From assembly GCA_910579545.1 (NCBI GenBank), contig CAJTVI010000091.1, positions 1-8,574 of the forward strand: 8,574 nt of DNA, read 5' to 3'. The notes under the pieces were generated by a model that saw only the letters and a list, made by a program, of their open reading frames with translations, made no database searches and was not told the origin of the DNA. The stretch's first letter is position 1; every line of letters begins with the position of its first letter. This document shows positions 6,120 to 8,574 of this stretch, one piece after another. This DNA comes from an uncultured Oscillospiraceae bacterium (GTDB lineage Bacteria; Bacillota; Clostridia; Oscillospirales; Ruminococcaceae). A program made the position numbers and the translations under genes.

Positions 6120-6430
6120 GGGGCGACAAAACCCTGCGGCCGGACGAACGGCGCAAAGAACAGCCCCCCGTGCCGGCGGCGGGGCGGCGCGTTCGCTCCG
6201 CCCATCTAAATTTTCCCGCCGCACGATGTTTCGTGCGGCAGAATGGGGGTCCAGGGGGACAGGTCCCCCTGGATCGGTCCGTATCGGCCCGGACCCGCCC
6301 AAACCGGTCCGCGCTGCATAGCCCGCCGCCCGGCGGGCCATACTGCCTCCAGACGCGGCAAAGGTCCGCCGCGACGCCCCCGCGCCCATCCGGGCCGCGC
6401 GGGCAAGCTGAAAAAAGGAGGCATAAAGCG
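6120..6430. other. Gene-free spacer rich in inverted repeats, before the ferredoxin
   Basis: I find no supported gene here. It holds four compact inverted repeats: a perfect 9-bp stem GCCGCACGA-TGTT-TCGTGCGGC (6218-6239), a perfect palindrome-like arm pair CCAGGGGGAC-AG-GTCCCCCTGG (6251-6272), GGTCCG/CGGACC (6276-6281 with 6290-6295), and GCCCGCCG-CC-CGGCGGGC (6321-6338) flanked by a longer CCGCG/CGCGG pairing (6309-6313 with 6354-6358). None is followed by a T-run, so they are not ordinary terminators. No promoter for the ferredoxin is clear. The region may be a dispersed intergenic repeat or a structured RNA. Confidence 0.5.
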
Positions 6431-6622
6431 ATGAAAGCATTCGTCGATCAGGAGGGCTGCATTGCCTGCACCCTCTGCGTCAGTATCTGCCCGGAGGTGT
6501 TCGGCATGAGCCCCGAGGGCAAGAGCCAGGTCATTGCCGACCCCATCCCGCCGGACAGCATCGAACAGGCCCGCGAGGCCGCCGGCAGCTGCCCGGTGTC
6601 GGTCATCAACATCACCGACTGA
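6431..6622 (+). CDS. Small [4Fe-4S] ferredoxin
   Basis: This 63-residue electron carrier starts at ATG 6431, with AAGGAGG (6415-6421) 9 bases upstream. The cluster motif is C10-x2-C13-x2-C16-x3-C20-P, and a lone C54-P near the C-terminus is followed by a hydrophobic VSVINI strand. In single-cluster ferredoxins of this layout, the ligands are the first three cysteines plus the C-terminal one (C10, C13, C16, C54). C20 is then a spare; in some relatives it pairs with another cysteine, but no partner cysteine exists here. It lacks the second full CxxCxxCxxxC motif of 2[4Fe-4S] clostridial ferredoxins. It stands alone and would serve as a soluble low-potential electron donor or acceptor; its redox partner is not evident. 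Confidence 0.92.
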   Translation: MKAFVDQEGCIACTLCVSICPEVFGMSPEGKSQVIADPIPPDSIEQAREAAGSCPVSVINITD

Positions 6623-6682
6623 GGCCGGGCCCCGGGCCGCGCATCCCGTCTTTCGGGCCGGCGCGTCCCGCAAAAGCAAAAA

Positions 6683-6721
6683 CCGCCGCCCGCGCAAGGC
6701 AAAGCCCTGCGCGGGCGGCGG
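6683..6721. terminator. Bidirectional terminator between convergent genes
   Basis: A perfect 14-bp stem, CCGCCGCCCGCGCA (6683-6696) with its complement at 6708-6721, is extended by GGC/GCC after one A-C mismatch and has an AAA loop. On the minus strand it is followed by T5-GC-T4 (complement of 6672-6682), a strong terminator for the lipoprotein gene. On the plus strand only TTT follows (6725-6727), so termination of the ferredoxin transcript may be weaker. Confidence 0.88.
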
Positions 6722-6736
6722 CCGTTTGTCCGCCGC

Positions 6737-8574
6737 TCAGTTGAAGAAGGGGGTCAGGCCCAGCACGCCGGAATCGTTGCAGTCGATCACATAGGTGTTG
6801 CTGGTGATGTACTTTTCCCAGGATTCCGGGCTGAGGTACCGGATGCAGCCGGAGGGGCCCATGTAGTCCATCAGCTTTTCCATGCCGGCCTTGAAGATGT
6901 CCCGGTTGTTGGAGCCGGACGAAAGGCTGGTGGTCTCGATCAGCAGGTACTGGCCGGTGCCGCGGGTGTCCTTGCCGCGGCCGTTCCACACCTCCACCGC
7001 CACCTGGGCGTGTCCCGGAGGAAAGACCAAAAACGCGTGCATCCCGGCGCTCTGCAGGGCGCTGGCCACGGTCAGCGAGGTCTCGATGCACAGCCCGCTG
7101 CGCTGGGCCAGCACGTTCTCGGGGAAGAGGATGTGCTGGTTGCTGCCGCTGATCGAGAAGGTGTCCATGTTGTACCGCACCCCGCTCTCGTACAGCGCCC
7201 GCATCACGCCCGCGGCCTGTAAATAGGTGCCCACATAGTTGTTCTCCCACCGGTTGCCCTGGTAGCCCACAAAGGACTCCATCTGCCCGTCGGTGATGGC
7301 CGAGATCTCTTCAATGGCCTGCCGCTTGAGCCGGGCAATGGCCTCGGATTCCGGGGTCAAAAAGCAGAGGATGTTGTCCTTGGTCACCACCCCGTATTCG
7401 TCCGAGTACCATTCAAAATCGTACCGGCTTTTCAGGGTCACCGGGAAGGACCGCGCCTCCAGCAGGGTGCCGTCCATCTCCGAAACGGTCAGCTTGATCT
7501 GGGCGTTCTTGGCCGAGTTGAGGTTCAAATCGCCGGTCAGCGCCGGGGGCCGGATGTAGATCTCGGTGTAGGCGGCGTCCACCGTAAAGGTCTGCCGGTA
7601 GCTTTGGGTAAAGCCGGGGATCTCGGCCTCCACCAAAATGCGGTGGGTGCCGCTGGCGCAGCCCACCTTGAGCACCAAAAAGGCGTCGTAGGAGTTGTAC
7701 AGCGAGGGGTAGATCGTTTCCACCGCGTCAAACTGCATCCGAAGCCTGCCGGGGCGCACATACTGGAAGATATACCCCTCGCGCTCCTCCTCGTCCAGTT
7801 CCAGGTAGGTGTGCATTTCCTTGGCAAGGGAAGCGGCAAGGCCGGTCTGCCACTGGATGTGGGCCATCTCCCCATCAAGGCAGGTCACAAACTCGTCAAA
7901 CTGGCTCTCGTCCAGGGTCGAAAAGCGGTTGAGCATGTTCTGGGCCGAGGCGTACCGCAGATGGTCGTTGTAGGCGCTGGCCAGGTAAAACTTGTAGTTG
8001 ATGCTCTCGTGCAGTTCAAGGTTCTCGCCGTACTGGATCCAGCGGGTCCGCAAACAGGGCGGGCAGGAATCGATCGCCTTATAGGCCGCCCACGCCCCCT
8101 CGTACCACTCGGTCAGGGCGTTGTAATATTCCTTGGCGTCCGGGTGGTCCCCGGCGGCGGGGCGCTGGTCCAGCCAGGTTTCGCAAAAGGCAAGGTAGTC
8201 GGCAAAAAAGGTCCACACCTCGCTGTTGGCGGCGTAGGCGTCGCACAGCATGGCAAAGTACTCATTCCGGGCGCTTTTCAGGTTGCCGTCCAGGCCCTCC
8301 AGCGCGTCCGCCTGGGCCTTCAGCCCCTCAAGCGAGCGCACAAACTCCTCCAGCAATCCGGCGCGGATGGTAAACTTTTTTACCCCGTCATCCAAAACCT
8401 TGTCCACCGAGTCCAACTCCCGCTGGGTCTGGGCAAGCAGATCCGAGGCCTGGTCGATGCAGGCCAGCAGTTCGGCGGCGTCGTTTGGGTCCACCGGCCC
8501 CACGTCCGGCTCGCTGCTGCTGGCCGGCGCGCTGGCCGCCGCGCTGGCCGCGCTGCCGGGCGTGCCCGCGCAGC
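6737..8574 (-). CDS. Lipoprotein with C-terminal transglutaminase-like domain (5' end outside window)
   Basis: The minus-strand frame is open to the right edge and stops with TGA at 6737-6739. The first complete codon, 8570-8572, encodes Cys followed by AGTPGSAASAAASAPASSS. A Cys followed by a small, Ser/Ala-rich linker is what follows a lipobox. The codon before it ends in GC, which allows Gly or Ser as lipoboxes need. The signal peptide itself is outside the window, and the GTG at 8501-8503 is internal. Numbering from the Cys, the mature protein has 611 residues: a helical, acidic N-terminal half (to about 260), a beta-strand-rich middle (about 270-400), and a transglutaminase-like (papain-fold) domain (about 440-590). 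Candidate catalytic residues are C495 in RSGLCIETS, H521 in PPGHAQVAVEV and E546 in LLIETTSL, where many relatives have Asp. Such domains can cross-link or cleave proteins, or only bind them; the substrate is unknown. It probably acts on the outer face of the membrane. Confidence 0.82.
   Translation of the reverse strand, partial: CAGTPGSAASAAASAPASSSEPDVGPVDPNDAAELLACIDQASDLLAQTQRELDSVDKVLDDGVKKFTIRAGLLEEFVRSLEGLKAQADALEGLDGNLKSARNEYFAMLCDAYAANSEVWTFFADYLAFCETWLDQRPAAGDHPDAKEYYNALTEWYEGAWAAYKAIDSCPPCLRTRWIQYGENLELHESINYKFYLASAYNDHLRYASAQNMLNRFSTLDESQFDEFVTCLDGEMAHIQWQTGLAASLAKEMHTYLELDEEEREGYIFQYVRPGRLRMQFDAVETIYPSLYNSYDAFLVLKVGCASGTHRILVEAEIPGFTQSYRQTFTVDAAYTEIYIRPPALTGDLNLNSAKNAQIKLTVSEMDGTLLEARSFPVTLKSRYDFEWYSDEYGVVTKDNILCFLTPESEAIARLKRQAIEEISAITDGQMESFVGYQGNRWENNYVGTYLQAAGVMRALYESGVRYNMDTFSISGSNQHILFPENVLAQRSGLCIETSLTVASALQSAGMHAFLVFPPGHAQVAVEVWNGRGKDTRGTGQYLLIETTSLSSGSNNRDIFKAGMEKLMDYMGPSGCIRYLSPESWEKYITSNTYVIDCNDSGVLGLTPFFN

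Noticed and set aside
496..6721. Multiple hairpins suggesting a CRISPR array or attachment sites
   Set aside because: There are no regularly spaced repeats with unique spacers, and no integrase, transposase or cas gene. The stems differ from one another in sequence.

Overview
The window is a very GC-rich stretch of bacterial chromosome. The content suggests a Gram-positive anaerobe of the Clostridia, probably Oscillospiraceae/Ruminococcaceae-like. This rests on three things: a Clostridia-type surface-protein C-terminus (acidic-TPLA motif followed by three membrane segments), a Clostridia-type diaminopimelate decarboxylase, and a small clostridial-style ferredoxin. The genus is inference only. 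I see no tRNA, rRNA, CRISPR array, transposase or phage gene.

Layout. (1) Positions 1-452 (+) hold the 3' end of a surface protein, closed by a strong terminator at 496-533. (2) A roughly 370-base intergenic region carries short direct repeats rich in T-runs, then a near-consensus promoter (757-786) driving lysA, diaminopimelate decarboxylase (824-2080). (3) A hairpin-rich spacer (2081-2343) ends in a textbook terminator. A promoter with a doubled 16-bp motif follows directly and starts a same-strand cluster: a CPBP-family membrane protease with a proline-rich repeat tail (2417-3583), a C39-like peptidase-fold protein whose catalytic Cys and His appear to be replaced (3608-4963), and the branched-chain amino acid exporter pair azlC-azlD (5081-6119, overlapping by 11 bases). 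(4) A spacer of about 310 bases (6120-6430) is dominated by inverted repeats and leads into a small ferredoxin (6431-6622). (5) A bidirectional terminator (6683-6721) separates the ferredoxin from a convergent minus-strand gene, a transglutaminase-like lipoprotein. That gene runs off the right edge just after its lipobox cysteine (8570-8572).

How the genes fit together. lysA makes L-lysine from meso-diaminopimelate and has its own promoter and terminator. azlCD would export branched-chain amino acids or analogues. The CPBP protease and the C39-like protein are 24 bases apart and very likely co-transcribed. Whether they work with azlCD is unknown: no clear terminator or promoter separates them, but the gap is 117 bases. 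The two surface or envelope proteins at the window edges are incomplete.

The items most worth following up are the protease/pseudo-peptidase pair, the repeat-promoter in front of it, and the two structured intergenic regions. I did not find a clearly new multi-gene system.
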